Of a stretch of 64,000 bases of DNA, positions 34,802 to 43,361 are shown piece by piece (the stretch's first letter is position 1; each line of letters begins with the position of its first letter). The stretch comes from Priestia endophytica DSM 13796. GTDB taxonomy: Bacteria; Bacillota; Bacilli; Bacillales; Bacillaceae_H. The notes under the pieces were generated by a model. It did not search any database and was not told the origin of the DNA. It was given only the letters and a program-made list of their open reading frames with translations. The translations under genes and the position numbers were made by a program. The stretch spans positions 62,001 through 126,000 of the forward strand of contig NZ_FOXX01000001.1 of the NCBI RefSeq assembly GCF_900115845.1, read 5' to 3'.

Positions 34802-35725
34802 CTAATGGGGAAGATGATCGAAGAAATTTTGATACAAAAAGCGATGAACATGTTCTTCTTTATAATAACGTAAAAGCGTATTTGCGAGATGATCATACTT
34901 TCCTGCTCTGCTGAGGCCTTCTACCGTTTCATCAATACCGTCAAAGTCAGAACCAAATCCAACGTTCCGTTCTCCTCCTAAACTGCACACATAATCAAGA
35001 TGACGGAGCACATCGCTTACTGTTGCCCTCCCTCCTTGGCGCAAAAAATCGGGAACAAACGTGATGCCGATCATACTGTTTTTTGAAATAAGTGCTCTAA
35101 TTTGACTATCATCTAAATTTCGCGGATGTTTGCAAAGCGAATAGGCATTAGAATGGGAAGCAATGGGATATGAAGAAAGCTCCATCACGTCCCAAAATCC
35201 TTTTTTAGAAAGATGTGATACGTCTGTCCATACTTTGTTTTCGTCAAGAAGATTTACAATACGGTGACCAAATGATGATAAACCTGCCCCACGCTCTTCT
35301 AGAACGCCATCTGCAACGGCATTTGAATGGTTCCACGTTAAGCCAACAGAAGAAACGCCAAGCCTCAGCAATGTTTTTAGATGTGTTTCTTCCCTTCCAA
35401 TCGCATCACATCCTTCAAGCGTTAGCATTGCTCCTATTTCGCCTTCTTTTAAAGCTTCAATATCCCGCTTGTTTCGCACCATTTTCATCCTTTCATGAGT
35501 CAAAACTCGCTCATGAAAGATTTCGACCATCTTAAGAGCTATTGTGAAGCGAGCAGAGGGCGCGACTCGCTCAGGGATGTAAATCGCAAAAAGCTGCACT
35601 TTTACTCCACCTTGCCTCAGCTCTTTTACTGTAACGTGCAGACTTTTTTCATCTTGGAAAAAAGAAATTTTTTCGTCGCTCCAGAGTTTTAATAAAGCAT
35701 CGCAATGTGCGTCAAAAACGAGCAT
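34802..35725 (-). CDS. Renal-dipeptidase-type (M19) membrane dipeptidase homolog
   Basis: A 307-aa zinc-dependent peptidase of family M19. The metal ligands expected for the family are visible: FDAHCD near the start, LEGCDAIG, ASHSNAYSLCKHPRNL and the late GFGSDFDGI. Members cut dipeptides, including D-residue-containing or beta-lactam-like ones. The ATG at 35725 is preceded by AAAAAGGAAGTG; an upstream ATG in frame (35770) lies inside a palindrome. It occupies the place between spoVS and miaB where B. subtilis carries tdh-kbl. A perfect 30-bp palindrome lies directly upstream. Confidence 0.9.
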   Translation of the reverse strand: MLVFDAHCDALLKLWSDEKISFFQDEKSLHVTVKELRQGGVKVQLFAIYIPERVAPSARFTIALKMVEIFHERVLTHERMKMVRNKRDIEALKEGEIGAMLTLEGCDAIGREETHLKTLLRLGVSSVGLTWNHSNAVADGVLEERGAGLSSFGHRIVNLLDENKVWTDVSHLSKKGFWDVMELSSYPIASHSNAYSLCKHPRNLDDSQIRALISKNSMIGITFVPDFLRQGGRATVSDVLRHLDYVCSLGGERNVGFGSDFDGIDETVEGLSRAGKYDHLANTLLRYYKEEHVHRFLYQNFFDHLPH

Positions 35726-35749
35726 CTTATCACTTCCTTTTTCAACTAG

Positions 35750-35779
35750 AATAACCTGTTGAATATTCAACAGGTTATT
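35750..35779. promoter_or_regulatory. Perfect 30-bp palindrome upstream of the dipeptidase gene
   Basis: AATAACCTGTTGAAT followed immediately by its exact reverse complement. It ends about 7 bases before the ribosome binding site. On the minus strand no U-tract follows, so it is not a clear spoVS terminator; an operator or an mRNA hairpin masking translation are both possible. A weaker repeat (ATTCCAT/ATGGAAT, 35785-35808) lies next to it. Confidence 0.6.
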
Positions 35780-35834
35780 TTATATTCCATTATCTATGTT
35801 ATGGAATGAACGTTTATGAAAAAAATCCATTGTT

Positions 35835-36095
35835 TTAGCGAGGTTCCACAATAAGCTTAATGGCTGTCCGTTCTTCGCCATCGATTAGAATATCAGTGAA
35901 TGCCGGAATACAGATGAGATCAACGCCACTTGGTGCTACAAATCCTCTCGCGATCGCCACAGCTTTTACGGCTTGATTGAGCGCTCCTGCACCAATTGCT
36001 TGAATCTCGGCTCCGCCTCGTTCACGCAAAACGCCAGCAAGTGCTCCTGCCACTGAGTTTGGATTTGATTTTGCTGATACTTTTAAGATTTCCAT
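35835..36095 (-). CDS. spoVS: Stage V sporulation protein S
   Basis: An 86-aa Alba-like small protein needed for progress beyond stage V of sporulation. EILKVSAKSNPNSVAGALAGVLRERGGAEIQAIGAGALNQAVKAVAIARGFV is almost invariant in spore formers. GAGGAGG precedes the ATG. A sigma-H-like promoter lies about 75 bases upstream, as known in B. subtilis. It lies downstream of ymdB but is separated from it by a terminator. Confidence 0.97.
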   Translation of the reverse strand: MEILKVSAKSNPNSVAGALAGVLRERGGAEIQAIGAGALNQAVKAVAIARGFVAPSGVDLICIPAFTDILIDGEERTAIKLIVEPR

Positions 36096-36166
36096 CTTTG
36101 AATCCTCCTCATCTTTTACAGTGTATATTGAAGGTTTAGTAGAAAAACTTTAATTTCATTGATACT

Positions 36167-36194
36167 ATATTCACGGTAGCGCATACATATTCCT
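36167..36194 (-). promoter_or_regulatory. Sigma-H-like promoter of spoVS
   Basis: GCAGGAATAT as -35 and GTGAATATA as -10 with 18 bases between AGGA and GAAT, close to the sigma-H pattern (AGGAwWW / GAATwW). The spacer contains the 17-mer also found upstream of scoA. Confidence 0.55.
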
Positions 36195-36239
36195 GCCTAT
36201 TTCTTTATTTTTTCTAAAAATTTCGAAAACAGTTAATGT

Positions 36240-36264
36240 AAAAAAGCCACAGAAATTCTGCGAC
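36240..36264 (-). terminator. Terminator of ymdB
   Basis: GUCGCAGAA pairs with UUCUGUGGC (two G-U pairs), followed by six U on the minus strand. Confidence 0.7.
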
Positions 36265-36271
36265 TCTTCTT

Positions 36272-37066
36272 CTATACGAAAAATGGATGATCATCGTTAA
36301 TTAAAATGCGCTCAATCTTTTTCGCTTTACCTGTTTTATCTTCAATATCAATCAGAACCGCGCTAAGCTGTTTGCGACCTTCCTCTACTTCAAAGCGAAC
36401 TGGTAAAGCTGTTTGAAAACGGCGTAGAACAGCTTCACGGCTCATTCCTAAAATCCCGTCATATGGACCTGTCATTCCAACATCTGAAATATAGGCCGTT
36501 CCTTTTGGAAGAACACGGTTATCTGCTGTTTGAACGTGTGTATGTGTGCCAACAACAGCTGAAACACGACCATCTACGTACCAACCAAGCGCTTGCTTTT
36601 CACTTGTTGCTTCTCCATGAAAATCAACAAAAATAAGGGACGTACGCTTGCGAGCTTCTTCGATAAGTTCATCGATTTTTTTAAATGGACAATCAATTGG
36701 AGGCAAGAACGTGCGACCTTGCAAGTTAATAACCGCGACTTCTGTATTTCGATATGGATAGAAAACAAGCCCTTTTCCTGGCGTTCCTTCTGGAAAGTTT
36801 GCAGGACGAACAAGCTGTTTTGCATTGTCAATGAAATCAAAAATCTCGCGCTTGTCCCATGCATGGTTTCCTAGTGTAACAACGTGTGCTCCGCTATTTA
36901 GAAAGCCTCGGTAAATTTTCTCTGTAATTCCTTTACCATGTGCAGCATTTTCTCCGTTTACAATCATAATATTTGGAGAAAACTTTTGCTTTAAGCGTGG
37001 CAAATAGTCTTCTATCATTTCTCTTCCTGGAGAGCCTACAACATCTCCGACAAATAAAATCTTCAT
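36272..37066 (-). CDS. ymdB: YmdB, metallophosphoesterase controlling cell fate
   Basis: A 264-aa calcineurin-like phosphodiesterase acting on 2',3'-cyclic nucleotides and linked to the switch between motility and biofilm formation. Metal-binding motifs are all present: GDVVGSPGR at the start, VNGENAAHGKG, GNHAWD, DFHGEATSEK and GTHTHVQTADNR. It follows rny in the same direction after a perfect 16-bp hairpin, as in B. subtilis. Confidence 0.95.
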   Translation of the reverse strand: MKILFVGDVVGSPGREMIEDYLPRLKQKFSPNIMIVNGENAAHGKGITEKIYRGFLNSGAHVVTLGNHAWDKREIFDFIDNAKQLVRPANFPEGTPGKGLVFYPYRNTEVAVINLQGRTFLPPIDCPFKKIDELIEEARKRTSLIFVDFHGEATSEKQALGWYVDGRVSAVVGTHTHVQTADNRVLPKGTAYISDVGMTGPYDGILGMSREAVLRRFQTALPVRFEVEEGRKQLSAVLIDIEDKTGKAKKIERILINDDHPFFV

Positions 37067-37115
37067 AATTAAATCCCTTCTACGTTCAAATTCTCATTTT
37101 AAGCTGATAGAAATA

Positions 37116-37150
37116 AGATAGTCTCGGAAACGATGTTTCCGAGACTATCT
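37116..37150 (-). terminator. Strong hairpin between rny and ymdB
   Basis: AGATAGTCTCGGAAAC and its perfect complement with a 3-nt loop. Only TATTTCTATC follows, so termination may be partial and allow read-through into ymdB. Confidence 0.65.
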
Positions 37151-37158
37151 GGCGTTAT

Positions 37159-38718
37159 TTATTTTGCATATTCAACGGCTCTTGTTTCACGAATAACTGT
37201 GACTTTAATGTGGCCAGGGTAATCGAGCTCCTCTTCAATTCGTTTGCGAATATCTCGAGCTAAACGATGCGCCTGTAGGTCATCAATCGTATCTGGTTTC
37301 ACCATGATTCGAACTTCACGACCTGCTTGAATTGCAAATGATTTTTCGACGCCTTCGTAACCTTCTGAAATCTCTTCAAGTCTTTCTAAGCGACGAATAT
37401 AGTTTTCAAGCGTTTCACTTCTTGCTCCAGGGCGTGCAGCCGAAAGCGCATCAGCAGCTGCTACAAGCACAGCGATAATGGATGTTGGTTCAGCGTCACC
37501 GTGGTGAGAAGCGATGGCATTAATGACAACAGGGTGCTCTTTATATTTCGTTGCGAGCTCAACCCCAATCTCAACGTGGCTTCCTTCTACTTCATGGTCA
37601 ATTGCTTTTCCGATATCATGAAGCAACCCTGCACGGCGTGCAAGAACGGCATCTTCCCCAAGCTCTGCTGCCATAAGACCTGCGAGGAAAGCCACTTCCA
37701 TCGAGTGTTTTAAGACGTTTTGACCGTAACTTGTACGGAACTTCAAACGTCCTAAAATTTTAATTAAATCTGGATGGAGTCCGTGAACACCAACTTCAAA
37801 TGTTGTTTGTTCCCCAACTTCTCGAATGTACTCATCAACCTCACGACGAGATTTTTCGACCATTTCTTCAATACGTGCTGGATGGATACGTCCATCTTGA
37901 ACAAGTTTATCAAGTGCAATTCTTGCTGTTTCACGACGAATAGGATCAAAACCTGATAAAATGACTGCTTCTGGTGTATCATCAATAATAAGATCAATAC
38001 CTGTTAATGTTTCTAGTGTTCGAATGTTTCGGCCTTCACGTCCGATAATTCGTCCTTTCATTTCGTCGTTTGGCAAGTTAACAACTGATACCGTTGTTTC
38101 AGCAACGTGGTCTGCTGCACATCTTTGGAGAGCAAGCGACAGGATTTCTTTTGCTTTCTTGTCCGCTTCTTCTTTTGCTCGATGTTCACTTTCTTTAATC
38201 ATCACGGCCGCATCATGTGAGAGTTCATTCTCTACGCGGTCAAGAATAATTTGCTTCGCTTCTTCACGCGTTAAGCCTGAAATTCGTTCAAGCTCTGTTT
38301 GGTGAGCGGCTAGCATTTCTTCCGCTTTGCTTTCCATTTCTTCTATTTGTTGTTGTCTCTGTGTAAGAGAATGTTCTTTCCCTTCAAGTGCCGTTTCACG
38401 CTTATCTAGCGTTTCGTCTTTTCGGTCAAGGTTCTCTTCTTTTTGCATTAAGCGATTATCTTGTTTTTGAAGCTCTGTTCGGCGAGTTCGAATTTCTTGC
38501 TCAGCTTCTGTACGAAGCTTGTGAATTTCGTCTTTCGCTTCTAGCAATGCTTCTTTTTTCAAGGATTCTGCTTCGCGTTTTCCTTCGTCCACAATCTGTT
38601 CCGCAGCGCTTTTCGCGCCTGCGATCTTCGCCTCTGCAATAGATCTGCGAATAAAATACCCAACAACAATACCGACGATTAAGGTAAGCAAAGCGGAGAT
38701 GATTGTAATAGTTTCCAT
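37159..38718 (-). CDS. rny: Ribonuclease Y
   Basis: A membrane-anchored endoribonuclease that starts decay and processing of many mRNAs. Layout of the 519-aa protein: one N-terminal membrane helix ([19 protein letters not shown]), a long coiled coil to about residue 200, a KH domain with [15 protein letters not shown], and an HD domain with [10 protein letters not shown]. The ATG at 38718 is 8 bases after AGGAGG; the GTG at 38727 overlaps that site. It has a perfect sigma-A promoter at 39000-39028 and a leader of about 275 nt with hairpins and an internal terminator. Confidence 0.97.
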   Translation of the reverse strand: METITIISALLTLIVGIVVGYFIRRSIAEAKIAGAKSAAEQIVDEGKREAESLKKEALLEAKDEIHKLRTEAEQEIRTRRTELQKQDNRLMQKEENLDRKDETLDKRETALEGKEHSLTQRQQQIEEMESKAEEMLAAHQTELERISGLTREEAKQIILDRVENELSHDAAVMIKESEHRAKEEADKKAKEILSLALQRCAADHVAETTVSVVNLPNDEMKGRIIGREGRNIRTLETLTGIDLIIDDTPEAVILSGFDPIRRETARIALDKLVQDGRIHPARIEEMVEKSRREVDEYIREVGEQTTFEVGVHGLHPDLIKILGRLKFRTSYGQNVLKHSMEVAFLAGLMAAELGEDAVLARRAGLLHDIGKAIDHEVEGSHVEIGVELATKYKEHPVVINAIASHHGDAEPTSIIAVLVAAADALSAARPGARSETLENYIRRLERLEEISEGYEGVEKSFAIQAGREVRIMVKPDTIDDLQAHRLARDIRKRIEEELDYPGHIKVTVIRETRAVEYAK

Positions 38719-38801
38719 CCTTTTCACCTCCTCTTGCTATAAGTAAATTGTCTTGTCGGCATGTACATTTTTCATGTTTCCATATACATACAAAGGCTTG
38801 T

Positions 38802-38834
38802 AAAAAAAGCCGTCGCTATAAAAAAAGCGACCCG
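38802..38834 (-). terminator. Terminator inside the rny leader
   Basis: GTCGCT pairs with AGCGAC around an 8-nt T-rich loop; GGC and seven T follow on the minus strand. It lies between the promoter at 39000-39028 and rny, so it is either an attenuator or the end of a separate small RNA. Confidence 0.6.
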
Positions 38835-38840
38835 ATTTTT

Positions 38841-38993
38841 GAGTCTTATATCAAAGCAAGCCGAACGGTAAGCAAAGCTTTTGACTCATGTTAACACATG
38901 CTCATTGAGCACGTGTCCGTTCTCCTATTCCATTGTAACATCAATTCGCTTTTTTACATAGCAACTGATTCATTACATTAATATAAGATATAC
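38841..38993 (-). ncRNA. Structured rny leader or independent small RNA (predicted)
   Basis: From the predicted start near 38993 to the terminator, the transcript contains a strong hairpin at 38894-38916 (ACACGUGCUC / GAGCAUGUGU, 3-nt loop). A longer closed region at 38841-38887 is bounded by GAGUC and GACUC. It resembles no riboswitch or known leader I recognise. It could regulate rny transcription or act in trans. Confidence 0.4.
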
Positions 38994-38999
38994 ATATTA

Positions 39000-39028
39000 A
39001 TTGTAAAGGTGGCAAAATTTATTGTCAA
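39000..39028 (-). promoter_or_regulatory. Sigma-A promoter of rny or of the small RNA
   Basis: TTGACA at 39028-39023, 17-bp spacer, TACAAT at 39005-39000 on the minus strand: a nearly consensus promoter. Confidence 0.8.
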
Positions 39029-39159
39029 GCCTTCCAATTTGTTCAAATTCTTTTCTTTGAAGGGATGAGAGTAATTTTCCACCTAGTTCCATTTTCTCCA
39101 TTACTCTCACTTTTTATGCTTAAAAGCTTTTCTACTCTATGTATATCAATATTTTATTA

Positions 39160-39189
39160 TAAAAAAAAGGCTGAAAAAATCAGCCTTTT
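39160..39189 (-). terminator. recA terminator
   Basis: AAAGGCTGA pairs with TCAGCCTTT around a T6 loop, followed by TTTTTATAAT on the minus strand; it overlaps the recA stop. Confidence 0.85.
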
Positions 39190-40225
39190 ATTCTGGAACT
39201 TCTACTTTTTCTTGCTCTTCTGCCTGTGGTACTATCTCTTCATCTAAACCATGATGAAGACGAATCTGATTACGAATCTCAGCAGCAATCTCTTTATTTT
39301 CTTTCAAGAACTGTTTCGCATTCTCGCGACCTTGGCCAACACGTTCTCCCTTGTATGAATACCAAGCACCGCTCTTTTGGACAATATCAAGATCAGAGCC
39401 GATATCTACTAGCTCGCCTTCTTTTGAAACACCTTCTCCATACATAATATCTACTTCAGCTGTACGGAATGGTGGCGCTACTTTATTTTTTACAACTTTA
39501 ACTCTTGTTTTATTTCCGACAACCTCGTTACCTTGTTTAAGCTGTTCTGCACGACGAATTTCAAGACGAACAGAAGAATAGAATTTAAGCGCGCGTCCAC
39601 CAGGAGTTGTTTCTGGGTTACCGAACATTACGCCCACTTTTTCACGAATTTGGTTGATGAACAAAGCAATTGTGTTAGACTTGTTGATTGCACCTGAAAG
39701 CTTACGAAGAGCTTGTGACATAAGACGTGCTTGTAAACCAACGTGTGAGTCACCCATTTCCCCTTCAATCTCTGCTTTTGGTACAAGAGCTGCAACAGAG
39801 TCGACAACAACAATATCAACAGCACCGCTTCGTACAAGAGCTTCTGCGATTTCTAACGCTTGCTCACCTGTATCTGGCTGTGATAAAAGAAGTTCATCTA
39901 CTTTTACACCTAGGTTTCTTGCATAAACTGGATCAAGAGCATGCTCTGCATCGATAAATGCTGCTTGTCCACCTTGTGCTTGCACTTCTGCAATTGCATG
40001 TAGCGCAAACGTTGTTTTACCAGAGCTCTCTGGGCCGTATACTTCTACAATACGTCCGCGTGGATATCCACCTATTCCAAGCGCAACATCCAGCGTAAGT
40101 GATCCACTTGGAACGCTGGAAATCTTACGTTCAGTGTCTTCTCCTAATTTCATAATAGAACCTTTACCAAACTGTTTCTCAATTTGCTTTAAAGCCATAT
40201 CTAATGCAGCTTGACGATCGCTCAA
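39188..40225 (-). CDS. recA: Recombinase RecA
   Basis: Catalyses strand exchange and triggers LexA self-cleavage. 345 aa; the Walker A motif GPESSGKTT is at 64-72, Walker [18 protein letters not shown] follows, and loops L1/L2 ([30 protein letters not shown]) are intact. The acidic tail is usual. AAAGGAGG precedes the ATG. Upstream lie a good sigma-A promoter (40350-40378), a LexA box (40388-40401) and a 5'-UTR hairpin, so recA is transcribed apart from cinA as well as possibly with it. Confidence 0.98.
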   Translation of the reverse strand: MSDRQAALDMALKQIEKQFGKGSIMKLGEDTERKISSVPSGSLTLDVALGIGGYPRGRIVEVYGPESSGKTTFALHAIAEVQAQGGQAAFIDAEHALDPVYARNLGVKVDELLLSQPDTGEQALEIAEALVRSGAVDIVVVDSVAALVPKAEIEGEMGDSHVGLQARLMSQALRKLSGAINKSNTIALFINQIREKVGVMFGNPETTPGGRALKFYSSVRLEIRRAEQLKQGNEVVGNKTRVKVVKNKVAPPFRTAEVDIMYGEGVSKEGELVDIGSDLDIVQKSGAWYSYKGERVGQGRENAKQFLKENKEIAAEIRNQIRLHHGLDEEIVPQAEEQEKVEVPE

Positions 40226-40311
40226 TTGATTTCCTCCTTTAGCGCTTTAAACGCACAATGTATTAAAACTATTGCTAGTATAATAGTCTGTTTTAAAAGC
40301 AAGTATCTCCT

Positions 40312-40338
40312 CTCCCACACGTTATTTTTCAGTGGGAG
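40312..40338 (-). promoter_or_regulatory. Hairpin in the recA 5' UTR
   Basis: CTCCCAC pairs with GTGGGAG around a 13-nt loop, directly after the predicted transcription start. It may protect the mRNA end. Confidence 0.45.
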
Positions 40339-40349
40339 CTTCTATTACT

Positions 40350-40378
40350 ACTATACATCTTTTTGAGTCATTTGCCAA
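40350..40378 (-). promoter_or_regulatory. recA promoter
   Basis: TTGGCA, 17-bp spacer, TATAGT on the minus strand, 10 bases downstream of the LexA box. Confidence 0.7.
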
Positions 40379-40387
40379 GGAAAAAGT

Positions 40388-40401
40388 CGAACATTCATTC
40401 G
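40388..40401 (-). promoter_or_regulatory. LexA (SOS) box of recA
   Basis: CGAATGAATGTTCG on the minus strand agrees with the Gram-positive LexA consensus CGAACRNRYGTTCG except for T at position 5. It lies just upstream of the recA -35. Confidence 0.8.
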
Positions 40402-40431
40402 ATTTTTTCTCTGTAAAAAAACAGCAAGCTT

Positions 40432-41673
40432 TTATAGCTCACTGTCTTCTTTTAATAAGTAATATGCGCCATAGTTGACGGTTCTTTTACGAATCCCTTC
40501 TCTTGTTCCTTGAAGGTTCAGTTCGTGAACAACCGTTTCTTTCCCTTCAATGGCAAGTCCAACAAAAACATGTCCAACAGGATGTCCTTCAGCTGTGCTT
40601 GGACCCGCAACTCCTGTGAAACTAATTCCTACTGATGTATTAAACTTTTCTTTTATTTTCTCAGCCATTTGTCGCGCACATTGTTCACTAATTGCGCCAT
40701 GTTTTTGAAGAACGTCAGAGTCCACTCCTAAAACGTGTTCTTTAATATTATCATGATATGTGACAATGCTACCTCTCATATGCTCACCAGAACCTGAGAT
40801 ACTTGTCATTCTTTCACTAAACAAGCCGCCTGTTAAGCTTTCAGCACTTGCTAATGTCCAGTTCTTCTCACCAAGCTTTTTGAGCGCTTCAGAAAACAAG
40901 GTTGTTTGGTCATATCCATAGAAGTATTCGCCAACGCGCTCTTGAATTTTATCTTCAATTTCTTTTAGTAAAGTTAATGCCCCTTCTTCTGTCTCATGCT
41001 TAGCTGTTAAGCGAAGCGTAACTTCCCCATCTCCTGCAAGCGGTGCAATTGTTGGATTACTTTGAGCTTCTAGAAGATCTTCAATTTCCGTCTCGAGCTG
41101 TGATTCGCCAATCGCAAAAAAGCGCAGCACGCGAGAAATAATTTGATCTTTTACACCAAGGCGGTCTAAGATATGAGGTTTTGCATAGTTTTCAAACATC
41201 GGCTTCATTTCTTTTGGCGGTCCTGGAAGCATAATGTACGTTTTACCGTCAGCTTCAATGTACATTCCAGGCGCCATACCATGATCATTTAATAACACAT
41301 CTGAGCCTTCTACAACGAGCGCCTGCTTTTCATTATTCGGCGTCATCACTCGCTTTGTTTTTACAAAATAGTCTTTGATAGAGGCTAGTGACTCCTCGTG
41401 TGATACAAGCGATCTTCCCAGTGATTTTGCAACGGTTTCTTTTGTTAAGTCGTCTTTTGTAGGCCCTAATCCTCCTGTGAAAACAAGAAGATCTGCGCGT
41501 TCCTTAGCTGCTTCAATCGCGGTTTCTAGACGTTTTGGATTATCTCCTACAACCGTGTGATAATACACATTTACACCTAGTGATGCAAGCTGTTTTGATA
41601 AAAATTGGGCGTTTGTGTTTGCGATTTGTCCAAGCAAAAGCTCAGACCCTACACCAATAATTTCTGCATTCAT
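40432..41673 (-). CDS. cinA: CinA, competence/damage-inducible protein
   Basis: 413 aa with two parts: an N-terminal MoaB/MogA-like domain ([41 protein letters not shown] ... [11 protein letters not shown]) active on ADP-ribose-type pyrophosphates, and a C-terminal PncC-type nicotinamide-nucleotide amidase domain ([24 protein letters not shown]). It is linked to pyridine-nucleotide recycling and, in competent bacteria, to RecA. The ATG at 41673 lies 9 bases after AAAGGAG. cinA-recA is the conserved order. Confidence 0.95.
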   Translation of the reverse strand: MNAEIIGVGSELLLGQIANTNAQFLSKQLASLGVNVYYHTVVGDNPKRLETAIEAAKERADLLVFTGGLGPTKDDLTKETVAKSLGRSLVSHEESLASIKDYFVKTKRVMTPNNEKQALVVEGSDVLLNDHGMAPGMYIEADGKTYIMLPGPPKEMKPMFENYAKPHILDRLGVKDQIISRVLRFFAIGESQLETEIEDLLEAQSNPTIAPLAGDGEVTLRLTAKHETEEGALTLLKEIEDKIQERVGEYFYGYDQTTLFSEALKKLGEKNWTLASAESLTGGLFSERMTSISGSGEHMRGSIVTYHDNIKEHVLGVDSDVLQKHGAISEQCARQMAEKIKEKFNTSVGISFTGVAGPSTAEGHPVGHVFVGLAIEGKETVVHELNLQGTREGIRKRTVNYGAYYLLKEDSEL

Positions 41674-41699
41674 CAAAATCGTCTCCTTTAAATATACGT

Positions 41700-41736
41700 A
41701 AAAGGGATTTTAAACAAATTGTCTAAAATCCCTTTT
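41700..41736 (-). terminator. Hairpin/terminator between pgsA and cinA
   Basis: AAAAGGGATTTTA pairs with TAAAATCCCTTTT (13 pairs). Both arms end in A/T tracts, so weak termination is possible in this otherwise conserved gene order. Confidence 0.6.
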
Positions 41737-41740
41737 CCTC

Positions 41741-42319
41741 TTATTTAGAGTTAATAAACACGTGCTTTCCTTTTACAAAGTAGTCCCACCCTGAAATAAC
41801 GGTAAAAATGACCGCTATCCAAAGGGCAATCTCTCCAAACGGAATAGAAAGAAGAGAAAACGGTACATTGTGTAAAAGAAGCGCAGCAATTGCTACAATT
41901 TGAGCCCATGTTTTAATTTTGCCAAGCTGTCCAGCAGCAGATACTTCTCCTTCACCTGCTAGTAAAAGACGAAGACCTGTTACAGCAAATTCTCGGCTAA
42001 TGATAACAATAACCATCCACGCTGGAGCAAGCTCAATATCTACAAGAACAATAAGAGCCGCTGAAACGAGGAGTTTATCTGCTAACGGATCTAGAAATTT
42101 CCCTAAGTTTGTGACCATATTAAGCTTACGGGCATAGTAGCCGTCAATCCAATCCGTTGTTGAAGCAATGATAAAAATAATGGCTCCAACAAGATCTACA
42201 ACAGGTAAGCTTGTATCCCCAACATGTAGCGTGCCCCAATCAAAGCCTGCTAACATAATAATAAGAAAAATAGGGATTAAAAATATTCGTGCTACAGTAA
42301 TCTTATTTGGTAAATTCAC
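41741..42319 (-). CDS. pgsA: CDP-diacylglycerol-glycerol-3-phosphate 3-phosphatidyltransferase
   Basis: An integral membrane enzyme making phosphatidylglycerol-phosphate, the first committed step to phosphatidylglycerol. The CDP-alcohol phosphotransferase motif runs from TDWIDGYYARKLN through NLGKFLDPLADK with all expected Asp residues. 192 aa, about six hydrophobic segments. The start is a GTG 8 bases after GGAGG. The position between rodZ/ymfM and cinA is conserved. Confidence 0.96.
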   Translation of the reverse strand: MNLPNKITVARIFLIPIFLIIMLAGFDWGTLHVGDTSLPVVDLVGAIIFIIASTTDWIDGYYARKLNMVTNLGKFLDPLADKLLVSAALIVLVDIELAPAWMVIVIISREFAVTGLRLLLAGEGEVSAAGQLGKIKTWAQIVAIAALLLHNVPFSLLSIPFGEIALWIAVIFTVISGWDYFVKGKHVFINSK

Positions 42320-42368
42320 AGTTGATTCCTCCAGTTATTCGGTACATACCAAGCTCGTGTAGAAACGA

Positions 42369-43340
42369 TTATGATTCGCTATTCGCTTCAGATCCGTCAT
42401 ATTGAATGAAAACGTTCTGCGTTACGTTTTGCTTCGGATCGCTTGGATATTGAACAACTTCACCATTTACTTTCACTTCAACGCCAGGAGCAAAACCAAC
42501 TCGGATCTTCACGTCTTGCTCATTCGTTAAATCAATGGTTTCTGTTTTGCCTTTTTGAAGCATACTGCTAAAGAAAGAGTTGCCTTTGCCATTTGTTACG
42601 CCTACCCATGAAGGAGTTGTAGCCGTAGCCGTTAATTCAAGCTTAAACTCGTCTGCTCCTTCAAGCTTGTATGTGCCTGGATTTGCTGCACCTTCTACAG
42701 TTGTAAGCTTGGATTTAGATTCATCTTTATCCGACTCTTTTTCCTCTTCTTTTTTAGCAGCCTCTTTCTTTTCTGCTTCTTTCTTTTCTGCTTCTTTCTT
42801 TTCTGCTTCCTTATTCTCATCCGTTTTCGTTGATGCTTGCTCACTGTCATCGTTACTATCTTCTTTTTGTGCATCTGATGACTGCTCTGACTGTGATTCA
42901 ACTTGCGAATCGGTGCTGTTTGCCTGCTCTTTATCGTCTTTGTTGATGTAAAGAGCAATCACCCATCCTAAAACAAGGACACCAACTACAACAGCCGCAA
43001 TGATGGCTTTTGGCAAGGCATCAAGCACTTTTGAATTTTTAGGAGCTACTTCCTTTGTTCTTGTTTTCACACGAGAAAGCTCTTCTGGAGCAACTTGGTG
43101 CTGTGCGGACGGTATGTCAGCCTGATACTGTTCAAACGTCTGTTCAACGTTTAACCCAACAGCTTCACAATACTGCTTAATAAACGCGCGCACGTAAAAT
43201 TTCCCTGGCATTAAATCATAATTTCCTTCTTCAATTCCTGCCAAGTAACGCTTTTGGATTTTTGTTTCCTTTTGTAAATCTTCAAGCGATAAGCCTTTTT
43301 CAATACGTGCTTCTTTTAACCTTTTTCCTAACTCTGTCAA
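42369..43340 (-). CDS. rodZ: RodZ-like cell-shape protein (YmfM)
   Basis: A bitopic protein linking MreB filaments to the wall-elongation machinery. The N-terminal HTH_25 domain (TELGKRLKEARIEKGLSLEDLQKETKIQKRYLAGIEEGNYDLMPGKFYVRAFIKQY) is followed by a basic stretch, one membrane helix (AIIAAVVVGVLVLGWVIALYI), a long charged linker with repeated EKKEA units and a C-terminal DUF4115-type beta domain. The TTG at 43340 is 8 bases after GGTAGG and begins the protein at the family's TELG; a GTG three codons upstream overlaps the site. Confidence 0.92.
   Translation of the reverse strand: MTELGKRLKEARIEKGLSLEDLQKETKIQKRYLAGIEEGNYDLMPGKFYVRAFIKQYCEAVGLNVEQTFEQYQADIPSAQHQVAPEELSRVKTRTKEVAPKNSKVLDALPKAIIAAVVVGVLVLGWVIALYINKDDKEQANSTDSQVESQSEQSSDAQKEDSNDDSEQASTKTDENKEAEKKEAEKKEAEKKEAAKKEEEKESDKDESKSKLTTVEGAANPGTYKLEGADEFKLELTATATTPSWVGVTNGKGNSFFSSMLQKGKTETIDLTNEQDVKIRVGFAPGVEVKVNGEVVQYPSDPKQNVTQNVFIQYDGSEANSES
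42763..42813 (-). repeat. Tandem 15-bp repeat in the rodZ linker
   Basis: About three copies of a 15-bp unit encode repeated EKKEA. Such repeats can expand or contract by slippage and change linker length. Confidence 0.65.
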
Positions 43341-43361
43341 TGCTAACACCTACCAATTATG

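Noticed and set aside
42580-42951. Serine-rich plus-strand frame of 123 codons
   Set aside because: Antisense of the repetitive charged linker of rodZ; no start signal.
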